Numbered from the stretch's first letter, positions 16,917-27,526 are shown. The stretch: 64,000 bases of DNA from Legionella norrlandica (GCF_000770585.1 NZ_JNCF01000007.1:1-64000); one strand, 5' to 3'. Translations and numbers: made by a program. The notes: generated from the sequence alone by a model not told the origin.

Positions 16917-19900
16917 AAAAAAAAGAATACAAGATCTGTCATATCCACAGAGAAAATGAATTAACTCAGCAGCCCGGTACACTTAAAGAACTGCAAGCAG
17001 CTTATCAGGACGGATTTATTATACATTGGTCTGAGTTTTATCAATCCATAGGTACCCAATTTGAAAAAGTAAAATTACCTTTATACGAATTTGAGCGGAT
17101 AGAGCATTGGTTTGGGGATAAAAACAAACTGAAAGATGCCCCCCTTCCCAAGGACTGGTGTTTCCAAACACAATGGCAAAGTGAGCCCTGTGATAAAAGC
17201 AATCGCAAGCTACGAGGTAATAGATGGCTTTTAATCGGTCCTAAACACTTGGCTGATGGCTTTAAAACTCAAGGACTGGAAATTATTCTCGAGCAGGAAA
17301 AGCATTCCTTTGATAAGCTTGAAGGCATTATTTTTGCCGAGAGTTTATCTTCAGCCTCACCAGAGATTGAGGCCAATATTGACTTCCAAAAGACAACATT
17401 AAAAAAACTGTTGAGTTTAATCAAAGAATTAGATCGCAAATCAATTAATTTGCAATTAATAGTCCTTACTACCAATGGAATTGCTGAACTCTCTAATAAC
17501 AAACACCCTATCAATATCAGCAATAGCTCGCTCATCGGTTTTTGCAAGACGTTGGTCTTGGAATTGCCACAATTTAACACGGTTCTCATCGACCTGGATA
17601 AACTGGATGAAGGCTGTTATTCCCAAGTCATTACGGAAATCAATTACAACCATGGTTCACGCTATGAGCACATTATCGCTTATCGTGATGGGAAAAGATT
17701 GGCTGCCCGCTTAAAAAGAACTCCTCTGGAAGACAGAAGGCGATTATTGTATGGGATTAAAGGGCGCTATCTTATTACTGGCGGCTGTGGGGGACTAGGA
17801 TTAGTCACTGCCCAAGCTTTGCTTTCTTCTGGAGCAAGAGAGTTAATTCTCACCTCAAGAAATGTCGATAAACCGAGGATAAAGGACGCTATTAATAAAA
17901 TAAAATCCAATTACCCTGGCTCAAACATTCAAACAATCAGCTTGGATGTTACTGATAAAGAAAGTTTACGCCATTTATTATCAGATATTAATGCCGATGG
18001 TTTGCTAAAAGGTATTATTCATGCTGCAGGAGCTGCTATTAAAGCACCTTTACTTGAACATCAGGACGAAGACATTGATTATTTATTCTCAGCCAAAGTA
18101 CAAGGCGGATGGTATTTGCATGAACTAAGCCTGGATTGTGACTTGGATTTCTTCGTTGTTTATTCTTCAATTTCATCAGTCTTCGGGAGCAATAAGGAAT
18201 CCATTTATAGTGGAACAAACAGTTTCTTGGATGCTTTGATCGCAGAACGCCAACGTTTAGGGCTGCCTGGTACCGCTGTTCAATGGGGGCCTTGGGGCGA
18301 AGTAGGCATGGCTCAAAAACGATCTCGTGACGAAGGGTTAAAACAATCGCTAATAAGCAACGCTCAGGGCCATATATTGATTAAAATTCTCATCAATGAC
18401 GAGTTCAAACATGCCACTATTATATCACCAGACTATCTCAAATTTATGCTGGACTTTGTTTCAAAGCCCCTGCCTGCCTTTTATCAACATCTAGAGAATG
18501 ATCTGAACAATGTAGCGCATAACGCTACTCCAGCAAAAAATCTGTCCCCATGGCTCAATGAATACCTGCAAATCGATGAAGATCAACGATTTAAAGCGTG
18601 CCGAATGATGGTGTCTGATATTTGCACGAAAATCCTCGAACTATTAGATCATGAAGATTTAAATGAAGAGGAAGGATTTTTTGAACTCGGTTTCGATTCT
18701 CTGATGATCACCGAATTAGCGAGTGAACTAAAGAAAAGATTGGAGCCTGTCCTTAAAGTAACTGTAACAATCGGCTTTAACTATCCTTCAATAAGTAAAC
18801 TGGCAAAATATATTGAATCAGAACTCAATAAACATTTAGTTACAACACAAACTCCAAATTCTCCTTCCAAACCAGTGGATGATAGTATCGCGATTATAGG
18901 TATGAGTTGCTTGTTGCCTAACGCACCCGACATTGCCTCCTTTGAAAAATTACTAGAGGAAGGGTTGAGCGGTATTAAAGACATTCCGAGAGAGCGTTGG
19001 GATAATAGCCAATATTACGACCCTAACATGGAAGCACCAGGCAAATCCTACGTTACCAAACTGGGATTAATCGAAAACATTAAATATTTTGATGCCGCCT
19101 TCTTTGGTATTAGCCCTCGAGAAGCCAAATTAATGGAGCCTCAGCAACGTGTCTTTCTGGAGTGCTGTTATAAAGCATTAGAAAATGCCAATTATCCCTC
19201 TGAATCTTTGCGTGGTAGTTTAACCGGCGTATTCGCTGGAGTTGGCCCTAATGAATACTATGCCCAACTGGAAAAATCAGGATTTTCCAATGAAGAACTT
19301 AGCGCCTACTCCATCACCGGTAACGTTTTGAATCTAATACCTGGCCGAGTGGCTTACACCTTTGACTTTAGAGGCCCGTCAATTAGCGTAGATACAGCAT
19401 GCTCTTCGTCTTTAGTTGCGATTCATTACGCTTGCCAAAGTTTAAAAAACAGGGAAATTGATTATGCTCTTGCCGGTGGGGTAAATATTTTACTCATGCC
19501 AGAATCTAATGTGACTTTGTGTAAAGCAAAAGCGTTATCACCCGATGGTCAATGCAAAACCTTTGATGAAAAAGCAGACGGCTATGTCAGAGGTGAAGGT
19601 TGTGGTGTGATACTTCTAAAAAGACTCTCTGAGGCACTACGAGATAATGATACTATCCTAGCCGTTATCAAAGGTTCGGCCGTTAATAACGATGGTAAAA
19701 CCGCCGGCTTAACTGTCCCTAATGGCAAAAGTCAAGAAGAGGTCATGAAAAAAGCTCTGAGTCAAACCGACTTATCAAACGCTGATATCAGTTATATCGA
19801 AGCCCATGGCACAGGAACCCCATTAGGTGATCCCATTGAGGTCGATGCGATCAATAAAGTCTATGGGTATCAACGCAAACAAGACAACCCTCTTTACCTA

Positions 19901-22900
19901 GGCACCGTTAAAACAAATATTGGGCATCTTGAAAGTGCTTCAGGAGTAGCTGGTATTATAAAAACCGTGATCAGTTTGCAAAAGAAAACCATATATAAGA
20001 GTTTGAATTTTAATAAATTAAACCCCAATATCAAACTGGACGGCACTCGTCTCGCTTTAGAAAAAATAAATTGGAAAACTGATAAAAAACTCAAATACGC
20101 TGCAGTGAATGCTTTTGGTTTTAGTGGCACTAATGCACATGTCATTCTCGCTGAATTTTCGAAAGAAGAAAAACCTAAACAATCAAGCTCCTCTCAAAAA
20201 CATTTGCTGGCTATCTCAGCCCATTCTAAAACCGCTTTAGACAAATTAGCCCAGCGATACCAACAGTATCTAGAAAATACTGACCATAGTTTTGGTGACA
20301 TATGCTTTACTGCAGCCACTTGTCGAGAACATTATACTTACCGTTTAGCCTTAACTGCTGAAAACACCGTTGAAGCCAGCCGTCTGTTAAGTACAGGTCA
20401 ATTCGCATTGTCCTATAATGAAAACATTACTCTTGACTTACAAAATGATAGAGCACTTAACTCTCTATTAATGGATTATCTACAAGGCAAAGCAATTGAT
20501 TGGAAATCCCACTATAAATCTCTTAAGGACGAGTTTATAAAAGTCTTGTTGCCTAATTATACCTTCGATCAAAGCGAATATTGGCTGGATAAAAAAAGTA
20601 ATGGCACCCCCCTTCATGGAGATGAACAACATCCGCTTTTAGGACAAATGCTTGCCATGCCAGGAAATGAATATCTGTTTCATCATAAACTGGATTTGGA
20701 CAATTTAACCTATATCAAACAGCATAGTGTTTTTGAGAAAGTGATTTTTCCAGCGACTGCTTATATTGAATCCGGTTTGGCGGCGGCAAAATCCATATTC
20801 CAATCTCAGGCTTTTCAAATTGAGAAGTTCAACATTGAACGTCCTCTATACCCTAAGCAAGGCCAGGATTTTCAATTACAAGTCAAACCCAAAATAGAAG
20901 GACAATATAAAATCAACTTGTTCGCTAAACAAGAAGACAGCTGGCAAATTTTCTGCGAAATGGAAATTCTTGCCAGACCTACATCAGTCCGAGAATCCAT
21001 TAACATTGATGTACTAAAATCATCTTTTAGCAACAAGGCAGAACTTTCTGATATTTATGAGCAATTTCAAAAAAATTCGTTATTATATGGCGAAGAATTT
21101 CATGTTCTTCAAGAGGGATATGTCCAAACAAACAGCGTTCTCACCAAAATCGCCTTAACCAAAATAAGCCATGGACAAGGCTATTATTTTCATCCTGTTT
21201 TGCTTGACGGTGCCATGCAAAGTATTCTGTTATTCAGCATGAAGGCAGATGACAATACTAGCTTTAATGCTGAAAAGGCCACCTATATACCCTATGCCTT
21301 CAAACGCATGACCGTTTTCCAGGAAGCACCTCGAAGCCTATGGGTGCATTTAACTAAACAACATACTGAAGATTCAAGCGATCTTTGCATTAATATGAAC
21401 TTATATGAGCAATCCGGTTTATTGATTGCTCAAATTGAGGGTCTTAAATTGAGGCAGGTAACGCGAAGACATTTTGTTTCCTATGAGTCTACTTTAAACC
21501 ATCTGTATTACACCGGATGGAACCTTCTCAATGTAGAGACTGTGCCTCAACAAGAAGTCGTCCCTGAACTCTCGGTCATTACAAAAAACAACACCAAAGC
21601 TAAAAAAATACTAGAGAATCTTAATTATCAGATGGTTGAAAATATCAACCAATTGGGAAATATTGAGAATAGCAATATCGTATTTCTATTTGAGCAAGGA
21701 CAGTTTAATGACCTATTTCACTGCTGTCAGACCCTATTTAGATTACGCCCCAAGAGCTTTGTACTGGTTACAGAAAATGCTTATGCCATTCAAAACCACG
21801 ATCAAGTCAATCCTTACCATACTATGGCTTGTTCTTTTTGGAAAAGCTTTCGAAATGAATGTGAGCTCAACAAAAATTATGCAGTTGATTTAGGTTCCAA
21901 TAACACTTTGTCCACCGCTTTAATGTATTTATTTAATACTGATACCTCTGAAACTCAAATAGCAGCCAGAAACTCACTTTATCTACCCAGATTAAAGAAA
22001 AAACAATTACCTGCCCCTTCTCTTGACCAGGAGATGTTATTGAGTAGTAACGCCAGTTACCTCATTACTGGAGGGACAGGTGGACTATCGAAGCCATTGA
22101 TGGAATACCTTATCAGAAGAGGCGCTAAACACATTAGAATTACCAGCCGCTCTCAATGCCCAGATGACATAAAAGAATTAATAGAAAGTGCCAAACAAAA
22201 ACAGATTCATATTCAACATTATAGGGTTGATGTGGGAAATTATCAGGAAATGGAACATCTCATTGGAGAAATACAGAAAACCTCCACCCCTTTGAAGGGT
22301 ATATTCCATTTGGCGGGATTGATTCAAGACGGCCTCATTGTCAATTTGAATAACGAGTCGATGCAACAAGTAATCAATGCTAAAATAGATGGCGCTTTAG
22401 TATTGCATCAATTAACCCAAAATATCCCATTAGACCTATTTGTCCTGTTTTCCTCTTCGGCTTCTTTGTTAGGCGCTAAAGGGCAAGCAAACTATGCTGC
22501 GGCTAATGGATTCCTAGATGGTTTGGCTCATTTAAGGCAGCAACAAGGCCTCCCAGCCATTTCTATCAATTGGGGGCCTTTCCGCGAGCTGGGAATGACG
22601 GCCAATCTGACTCACATACTTCAACATTATGGTTTTATACCATTAGAGAAAGACAATATCGATATTCTTGATGTGCTACTAAACAGTAAATTGCCTCAAA
22701 TTTCGCCTTGCCCCATGAATTGGGACATTTATTTCAAACATACACCAAAACAGATAGGATTATCCGGGCTGGTGAAGGCAAAACCATTACCTGATCGATC
22801 TTTTCTGAATACTCTTAGACAACACTCCAAAGAAGAAAGCATCTTGATATTATCACAGGCTTTACGTGAGATTGCGGCCGATGTATTAGACTTGGATGAT

Positions 22901-24652
22901 ATGGAACAGATTTCAGTGCATCACAATTTATTTTCAATGGGCATGGATTCTCTTATGTCCATGGACATCAGGAATCGTATTCATGATAAATTGCAATGCC
23001 AAACTCTCAGCTTACCTATTGAGTATTTTATTAACACACCTACCATAGATAGAATTGCCCGGTACATTTCAGATGAATTAGAACGTGTTTTTGATACTCC
23101 CCGCGATAATCGTCCTTCTGAAAACTCCCCAGAGGGAGAAATCGCATTATGTGACTTTCAATATGTATTCTGGGCACTTAATAAGCTGGATTACTCCTTT
23201 AATATTGGGATACAAGTACAATTACATGGCAAACTCAATAAAGATTATGTTCAAAAAGCTTTTGATTTTATTGTGAAACAAAACAACGTCTTCTGGACTC
23301 ACTTTAACAAGGATAAACCGACGCAAAAATTAAATAAATTGGGTCAATTTGAATTAGTTTATCAAGATATTTCTATGAGTCACGAAACAAGTGCGCTGAA
23401 TAAGGCATTCCAGAATAATATATTGCACCACATTTCACTAACCAAACAACCATTAATTAAAGTGTATCTTTATAAAATTAATAATGAATTACATGAATTA
23501 CATATTGTAATACCCCATATCATTGTGGATGATGCCTCATGCGAAATAGTCTTTTGTCAATTCAAAAACCATTATGAAAAACTTATTCTTGGCCAAGAGT
23601 TAGTACCTCTTCCTTCAAAAGGCTCTTATTTTAATTATGTAAGACAAAATAATAATCATTATCAAAAAAACCTAAAAAATAAGATTGATTTTTGGCAGCA
23701 CTACAATAAAGGCTTTAAAATGCTAACTTTTAGCAGCAAGTATCATTTATCAGATACATCACAACAAACAAAGCATTTATTTCATTACACTATTGATCCT
23801 CAATATGCTGAAAAATTTATAAATTGGCATAAAGCAAAAAATATAAATGTCAGTACTGGATTGATTGCTGCATGCCAAATTATTTTTTACAAACTAAGCC
23901 GTCAAAACAAAATCCCGATCATTTTAATTCACAGTGGTAGAGAAGGCGGGGAATATAAATCGACCATAGGTCTGTTTTCAGAATATAAAAGGATAAACAT
24001 CACATTAAATGAGAATAGTCGATTTATAGACTGTATCAATACTATCGAAGAACAACTTTTAAAAACTGCGCCTTATCAAAAGTGCTCACATCTCATTAAA
24101 GACAGTGGCTTAAAAGGTTCAAGTTTATCTTTTAGCCAGTATTTAACTTGGGTGTTCAATAAGATGTCTTTGCTGAAACACTTTAAAGAAAGTAAGCTTC
24201 ATTCGATTATCATTGACTATTATATAAAATACTTAAGCCGCTTAGTCTCCTTCAAAAAAAGGACTTCCATGAAGCAGAAGCTGAATCAAATACTTAAATT
24301 GAGTATGTCACTGCAAAAACCAGAAAGATTAAGAGTACTGATTAGCGTGACGCCCAGTTTCTTTGCAAAAGAACGTCCTGATATGAGCTTTGCCAATCTT
24401 AATTACAGCTATCCTAACCATTTTGGGTGTATGGACAGGCCAATAGGAAATAGAACTCTTTGGATCTACTTCTCCAAAAATCAGTATGGCCAATATCAAA
24501 TTTCCATTAATGCCCCCTTAACAACAGAATGTAAAGATAAAATTGGAAATGGTCTTAGCCAATTTATTACAACATTGGTAGACAATGATCATTTGAACAT
24601 TGCTGAATTAATGCAAACAATGGAAGAAACGGATATTAAACCTTTTGTATAA
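16883..24652 (+). CDS. AT-less type I polyketide synthase, C-terminal frame (KR-ACP-KS-DH-KR-ACP-C)
   Basis: Continuation of the synthase after the missing base; the first usable start in this frame is a TTG at 17249. Counting from 17249, KR1 is at about 171-360 (ITGGCGGLGL, Tyr and Asn in IYSGTNSF), ACP1 has Ser in LGFDSLM near 480, and KS3 at about 545-970 has DTACSSS and HGTGTP. DH at about 1120-1400 has His in QHSVFEK and Asp in LLDGAMQ, but the usual Gly of HxxxG is Glu. KR2 is at about 1598-1780 (ITGGTGGLS, YAAANGFLD) and ACP2 has Ser in MGMDSLM. Residues about 1960-2467 are a condensation-like domain with PHIIVDD at the HHxxxDG site. There is no AT and no thioesterase, so extender units must come in trans and release is probably by condensation. 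Confidence 0.85.
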   Translation, partial: ANNATQAAEIIEKKEYKICHIHRENELTQQPGTLKELQAAYQDGFIIHWSEFYQSIGTQFEKVKLPLYEFERIEHWFGDKNKLKDAPLPKDWCFQTQWQSEPCDKSNRKLRGNRWLLIGPKHLADGFKTQGLEIILEQEKHSFDKLEGIIFAESLSSASPEIEANIDFQKTTLKKLLSLIKELDRKSINLQLIVLTTNGIAELSNNKHPINISNSSLIGFCKTLVLELPQFNTVLIDLDKLDEGCYSQVITEINYNHGSRYEHIIAYRDGKRLAARLKRTPLEDRRRLLYGIKGRYLITGGCGGLGLVTAQALLSSGARELILTSRNVDKPRIKDAINKIKSNYPGSNIQTISLDVTDKESLRHLLSDINADGLLKGIIHAAGAAIKAPLLEHQDEDIDYLFSAKVQGGWYLHELSLDCDLDFFVVYSSISSVFGSNKESIYSGTNSFLDALIAERQRLGLPGTAVQWGPWGEVGMAQKRSRDEGLKQSLISNAQGHILIKILINDEFKHATIISPDYLKFMLDFVSKPLPAFYQHLENDLNNVAHNATPAKNLSPWLNEYLQIDEDQRFKACRMMVSDICTKILELLDHEDLNEEEGFFELGFDSLMITELASELKKRLEPVLKVTVTIGFNYPSISKLAKYIESELNKHLVTTQTPNSPSKPVDDSIAIIGMSCLLPNAPDIASFEKLLEEGLSGIKDIPRERWDNSQYYDPNMEAPGKSYVTKLGLIENIKYFDAAFFGISPREAKLMEPQQRVFLECCYKALENANYPSESLRGSLTGVFAGVGPNEYYAQLEKSGFSNEELSAYSITGNVLNLIPGRVAYTFDFRGPSISVDTACSSSLVAIHYACQSLKNREIDYALAGGVNILLMPESNVTLCKAKALSPDGQCKTFDEKADGYVRGEGCGVILLKRLSEALRDNDTILAVIKGSAVNNDGKTAGLTVPNGKSQEEVMKKALSQTDLSNADISYIEAHGTGTPLGDPIEVDAINKVYGYQRKQDNPLYLGTVKTNIGHLESASGVAGIIKTVISLQKKTIYKSLNFNKLNPNIKLDGTRLALEKINWKTDKKLKYAAVNAFGFSGTNAHVILAEFSKEEKPKQSSSSQKHLLAISAHSKTALDKLAQRYQQYLENTDHSFGDICFTAATCREHYTYRLALTAENTVEASRLLSTGQFALSYNENITLDLQNDRALNSLLMDYLQGKAIDWKSHYKSLKDEFIKVLLPNYTFDQSEYWLDKKSNGTPLHGDEQHPLLGQMLAMPGNEYLFHHKLDLDNLTYIKQHSVFEKVIFPATAYIESGLAAAKSIFQSQAFQIEKFNIERPLYPKQGQDFQLQVKPKIEGQYKINLFAKQEDSWQIFCEMEILARPTSVRESINIDVLKSSFSNKAELSDIYEQFQKNSLLYGEEFHVLQEGYVQTNSVLTKIALTKISHGQGYYFHPVLLDGAMQSILLFSMKADDNTSFNAEKATYIPYAFKRMTVFQEAPRSLWVHLTKQHTEDSSDLCINMNLYEQSGLLIAQIEGLKLRQVTRRHFVSYESTLNHLYYTGWNLLNVETVPQQEVVPELSVITKNNTKAKKILENLNYQMVENINQLGNIENSNIVFLFEQGQFNDLFHCCQTLFRLRPKSFVLVTENAYAIQNHDQVNPYHTMACSFWKSFRNECELNKNYAVDLGSNNTLSTALMYLFNTDTSETQIAARNSLYLPRLKKKQLPAPSLDQEMLLSSNASYLITGGTGGLSKPLMEYLIRRGAKHIRITSRSQCPDDIKELIESAKQKQIHIQHYRVDVGNYQEMEHLIGEIQKTSTPLKGIFHLAGLIQDGLIVNLNNESMQQVINAKIDGALVLHQLTQNIPLDLFVLFSSSASLLGAKGQANYAAANGFLDGLAHLRQQQGLPAISINWGPFRELGMTANLTHILQHYGFIPLEKDNIDILDVLLNSKLPQISPCPMNWDIYFKHTPKQIGLSGLVKAKPLPDRSFLNTLRQHSKEESILILSQALREIAADVLDLDDMEQISVHHNLFSMGMDSLMSMDIRNRIHDKLQCQTLSLPIEYFINTPTIDRIARYISDELERVFDTPRDNRPSENSPEGEIALCDFQYVFWALNKLDYSFNIGIQVQLHGKLNKDYVQKAFDFIVKQNNVFWTHFNKDKPTQKLNKLGQFELVYQDISMSHETSALNKAFQNNILHHISLTKQPLIKVYLYKINNELHELHIVIPHIIVDDASCEIVFCQFKNHYEKLILGQELVPLPSKGSYFNYVRQNNNHYQKNLKNKIDFWQHYNKGFKMLTFSSKYHLSDTSQQTKHLFHYTIDPQYAEKFINWHKAKNINVSTGLIAACQIIFYKLSRQNKIPIILIHSGREGGEYKSTIGLFSEYKRINITLNENSRFIDCINTIEEQLLKTAPYQKCSHLIKDSGLKGSSLSFSQYLTWVFNKMSLLKHFKESKLHSIIIDYYIKYLSRLVSFKKRTSMKQKLNQILKLSMSLQKPERLRVLISVTPSFFAKERPDMSFANLNYSYPNHFGCMDRPIGNRTLWIYFSKNQYGQYQISINAPLTTECKDKIGNGLSQFITTLVDNDHLNIAELMQTMEETDIKPFV

Positions 24653-24780
24653 TTTTGTATGCTGGAATTTAGCCAGGCGATAAGATGCATGTTATGAATG
24701 AATATCAGGCATAACCCCATAGGCATCAAGTAGAGAAAAGTACAAAACCAGAATTCTAGCATTCTCAATAACAAATTGTT

Positions 24781-25725
24781 TTATTTTTCCTTATACCAAG
24801 CGCTTAATGCAATACAAAAAACCAAAGTAGCTATCACAACACCCAATGCAATAAAAATTGGTATTTTAAACCAATATTCAATAAGCATCTTAAAGCCTAT
24901 AAATACTAAAATAAAAGCAAGACCATGTCTAAGAAAATAAAATCGTCTATGTAAATTGGCAAGCAGAAAATACAAGGCACGCAATCCCAATATTGCAAAT
25001 ATATTAGAAGTAAACACGATAAAAGGATCATTGGTTACAGAAAAAATAGCCGGAATACTATCCACAGCAAAAATAAGATCACTGACCTCGATAAGCACCA
25101 AGACCATAAACAGTGGGGTAGCATGCAATAATTGATTTTCAAAAATAAAAAATCTCTCCTTATGCAGCTCCTTAGTGATTCGCAAATGATTTCTCATCCA
25201 ATGGAGTAAAGGATTCTTAGAGAGTTCTGGTTTTTCATCAGCAAAAACAAACATTTTGATTCCGGTAATCAGTAAGAACAATCCAAAAATATAAAGAACC
25301 CAATGAAATTGATTGACTACCCATATCCCTAACAAAATAAGGATTAGGCGCATGACGATGGCGCCAAGTACGCCATAAATGAGCACTCGATGTTGATATT
25401 TCGTGGGGATGGCAAAATAACGAAAAATTATAAGAAAAACAAAAATATTATCAAACGATAACGATTTCTCAATGAGATATCCAGTAAAGAATTCTAGTGC
25501 CTTCTCATTAGCTACGGAGATAGTAAAATTCTCAATAAGGTACCACCAAAGAAGCAAGTTAAAAATAATGGCTAACGTAAACCACAATATTGTCCATATT
25601 AATGCCTCTTTTGAAGTAACTCGATGTGCCTTACGACCACCTAATAGAAACAAATCGATGATTAACATAATGGCTACAAAAGCTAAAAAGCTCAACCACA
25701 TCCACCACTCGCTGATTGTAGTCAT
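24781..25725 (-). CDS. TerC family integral membrane protein
   Basis: A 314-residue membrane protein with about eight or nine hydrophobic helices. TerC/Alx family signatures are present: EFFTGYLIEKSLSFDNIFVF near 80-100 and VEVSDLIFAVDSIPAIFSV-like residues (IEVSDLIFAVDSIPAIFSVT) near 210-230, with the conserved acidic residues in the membrane. Family members are linked to tellurite resistance, and in several bacteria to manganese export during protein secretion. It is convergent with the polyketide synthase and has no operon partner. I looked upstream for a yybP-ykoY manganese riboswitch and did not see one. Confidence 0.9.
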   Translation of the reverse strand: MTTISEWWMWLSFLAFVAIMLIIDLFLLGGRKAHRVTSKEALIWTILWFTLAIIFNLLLWWYLIENFTISVANEKALEFFTGYLIEKSLSFDNIFVFLIIFRYFAIPTKYQHRVLIYGVLGAIVMRLILILLGIWVVNQFHWVLYIFGLFLLITGIKMFVFADEKPELSKNPLLHWMRNHLRITKELHKERFFIFENQLLHATPLFMVLVLIEVSDLIFAVDSIPAIFSVTNDPFIVFTSNIFAILGLRALYFLLANLHRRFYFLRHGLAFILVFIGFKMLIEYWFKIPIFIALGVVIATLVFCIALSAWYKEK

Positions 25726-25956
25726 TTAATCCCTGTTCCACGTCTTTGTTTATGATTTTTAATATTCATTATAGCCTACTGAAGATCCATGCTCTTATTA
25801 TCGAAGCATTCTAACTGACCTCTATTTCGATCCATAAAAATGGTATTTTTTTAATTTTTTGTATAAATAAAACACAAATTTGTATTTTTTTTATATACTT
25901 CTTATATAAGATTAATTAAATATGTGGGGAAGATATTTCCTCAAGGAAAAGTGTTT
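25726..25956. promoter_or_regulatory. AT-rich divergent promoter region
   Basis: About 230 bases separate the TerC gene (minus) from the next gene (plus). The half nearest the plus-strand gene is almost all A and T, with several TATAAT-like words (tatataag, tataaata) in the last 100 bases. Long AT tracts of this kind favour open complexes and H-NS-like binding. The exact start sites cannot be called by eye. Confidence 0.35.
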
Positions 25957-27321
25957 ATGGGTGCTGCAAAACAATACTTTTCTTCAGAAACCCAAGTAAA
26001 ATTGCATTTCCAACGAATGGCACAGTTAAATAACACCCCTCCCCTTACTCTTCAAACACAAAGCGTACGATTAGATTTTATTCAGTATTGTCTTCACCAG
26101 GGCAAAAACTTGCAATCCAGTACCCAATCTTTAGATAACTATCTTAAAATAAAAAAAACCTCTGAAGAAGTAAATACCTTAGAGCCGCTCTCGCAAGGAG
26201 ATGTAAATCGTAAAAAATTATCCCTTCTTTTTTCTCATTTATCTGCATTTAATTACAATATGGAAGGATTAACTATAGAACCAGTTGCTGTTGCAGATTT
26301 GATTAGGAAAATGCAAGACATTAACCGGATGACCGATCAAGAAATTGCTGTGTATCTGGATAAATTAATTGGAGAAAAAATACCTGGGCATGAAACAATG
26401 TCAATTGATGGTTTTTTAAATAATGTTCATACACTATATCAAAATGAAGGAGTCAATTTTCATTGCTATCTACGTGAAAACTTTTTTAATCCCCTAAAAG
26501 CAGACGCTCTTAAAAAAGCAGAGCCTTCGCTCAATTATTTTATGCCCGATTTATTTTGTCAGAAGCATATTAATACCTGTGAACTGGTTACAGCAATGAC
26601 TGTCTTAAAAAAAATTGTAACTAATTTTAATCAAATGCAGGCTATTTGTCTTGATAGCACTCTTCCCATAGAGGTTACTAAGGCACAAACGAGAATTAAA
26701 GAATTAGAACAACAATTCGAAAATTATTTAAAAAATCCTGCTGAATTGAAAGCAAGCAATATAAAAAAATTAGCACATGACTACCAGAAAAACGTTGAAA
26801 AGATTCAAATTGAAATGGAGAAAACATTGGGGAAAAAACTTATTCCCGAGGTAACTCCTTATCTTAAAAAATATGATAACCACACCCTCTCCACAATACA
26901 TCACCTGGTTACGACCAGAATTATCCCTGACGCTTTTGATCTTGGAGAAGAGGAACTTAAGAATATGCTTAATATACTTAAGGATAAATGTACACCATTT
27001 CAAAATGAAGTACTCGGTGCTCATCTACCCATGGTTATCGAAAAAGATATAGCAACTAATTTACATAAAAATAATACCAAACCAAAGGAATTCCTAAATG
27101 ATTTGAAACAACTATTTCTCTATGGCAAATCAAGAGCATATACAGATTTTATTGTTTGTGGTCATGCCTTAGTAATGGACATTTGTAATACCGGTGCCTT
27201 AAAAATACTGGAGCATCGAAATGCCAAGAAAGAAACAACTACCTTGTCTCATAATGGTTTGAAAGATTTGGGAATTCCAAGTGTACATAATAAACTCTAT
27301 GTTAGGAAAAAAAGACAGTGA
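25957..27321 (+). CDS. Effector-like hypothetical protein, possibly shortened by a poly-A slip
   Basis: A 454-residue, mostly helical, hydrophilic protein with no recognised domain. Coiled-coil propensity is highest at about 230-285 (a run of Glu, Gln, Lys). I chose ATG 25957 because AAGGA lies 9 bases upstream; a GTG at 25924 lacks one. The frame ends at a run of seven A (27305-27311) with LYVRKKRQ. In the next frame the sequence goes on as another 70 or so residues of protein-like character, so the C-terminus may be frameshifted. Composition and the lack of signal peptide fit a Dot/Icm substrate, without proof. Confidence 0.6.
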   Translation: MGAAKQYFSSETQVKLHFQRMAQLNNTPPLTLQTQSVRLDFIQYCLHQGKNLQSSTQSLDNYLKIKKTSEEVNTLEPLSQGDVNRKKLSLLFSHLSAFNYNMEGLTIEPVAVADLIRKMQDINRMTDQEIAVYLDKLIGEKIPGHETMSIDGFLNNVHTLYQNEGVNFHCYLRENFFNPLKADALKKAEPSLNYFMPDLFCQKHINTCELVTAMTVLKKIVTNFNQMQAICLDSTLPIEVTKAQTRIKELEQQFENYLKNPAELKASNIKKLAHDYQKNVEKIQIEMEKTLGKKLIPEVTPYLKKYDNHTLSTIHHLVTTRIIPDAFDLGEEELKNMLNILKDKCTPFQNEVLGAHLPMVIEKDIATNLHKNNTKPKEFLNDLKQLFLYGKSRAYTDFIVCGHALVMDICNTGALKILEHRNAKKETTTLSHNGLKDLGIPSVHNKLYVRKKRQ

Positions 27322-27526
27322 AATAAGGGACTTATTGGAGGTGGAAAAAAATTTAAAAGCAACACTTAAGGCGGAAAAGCCTCAAGCTTCTCATGCAACC
27401 TTTCATCGAATTAAAGAAGAATTTCAAAAATTTAAAGCTGGGATCGTTGGTAAAAATCGAGAGCCCGATAAACAAAAAATCATTGAAAACGATAGTAATG
27501 CGTCAAGCAGGATAAGAAGGCCCTAA
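27281..27526 (+). CDS. Probable C-terminal continuation of the preceding gene in the other frame
   Basis: This frame has 81 codons and overlaps the end of the preceding gene by 41 bases. From LGKKDSEIRDLLEVEKN onward it is rich in Lys and Glu and strongly helical, like its neighbour. No ribosome-binding site precedes its start codons. If the seven-A run at 27305-27311 had six A, the upstream frame would read straight into it and give a protein of about 530 residues. It is therefore probably not a separate gene. Confidence 0.45.
   Translation: MYIINSMLGKKDSEIRDLLEVEKNLKATLKAEKPQASHATFHRIKEEFQKFKAGIVGKNREPDKQKIIENDSNASSRIRRP

Noticed and set aside
17269-17589. Antisense frame of 106 codons within the polyketide synthase
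   Set aside because: It lies wholly in a conserved coding region of the other strand and has no independent support; many such shadows occur.
25726-25956. Possible yybP-ykoY manganese riboswitch upstream of the TerC gene
   Set aside because: The conserved loops of that class are not visible in the spacer.
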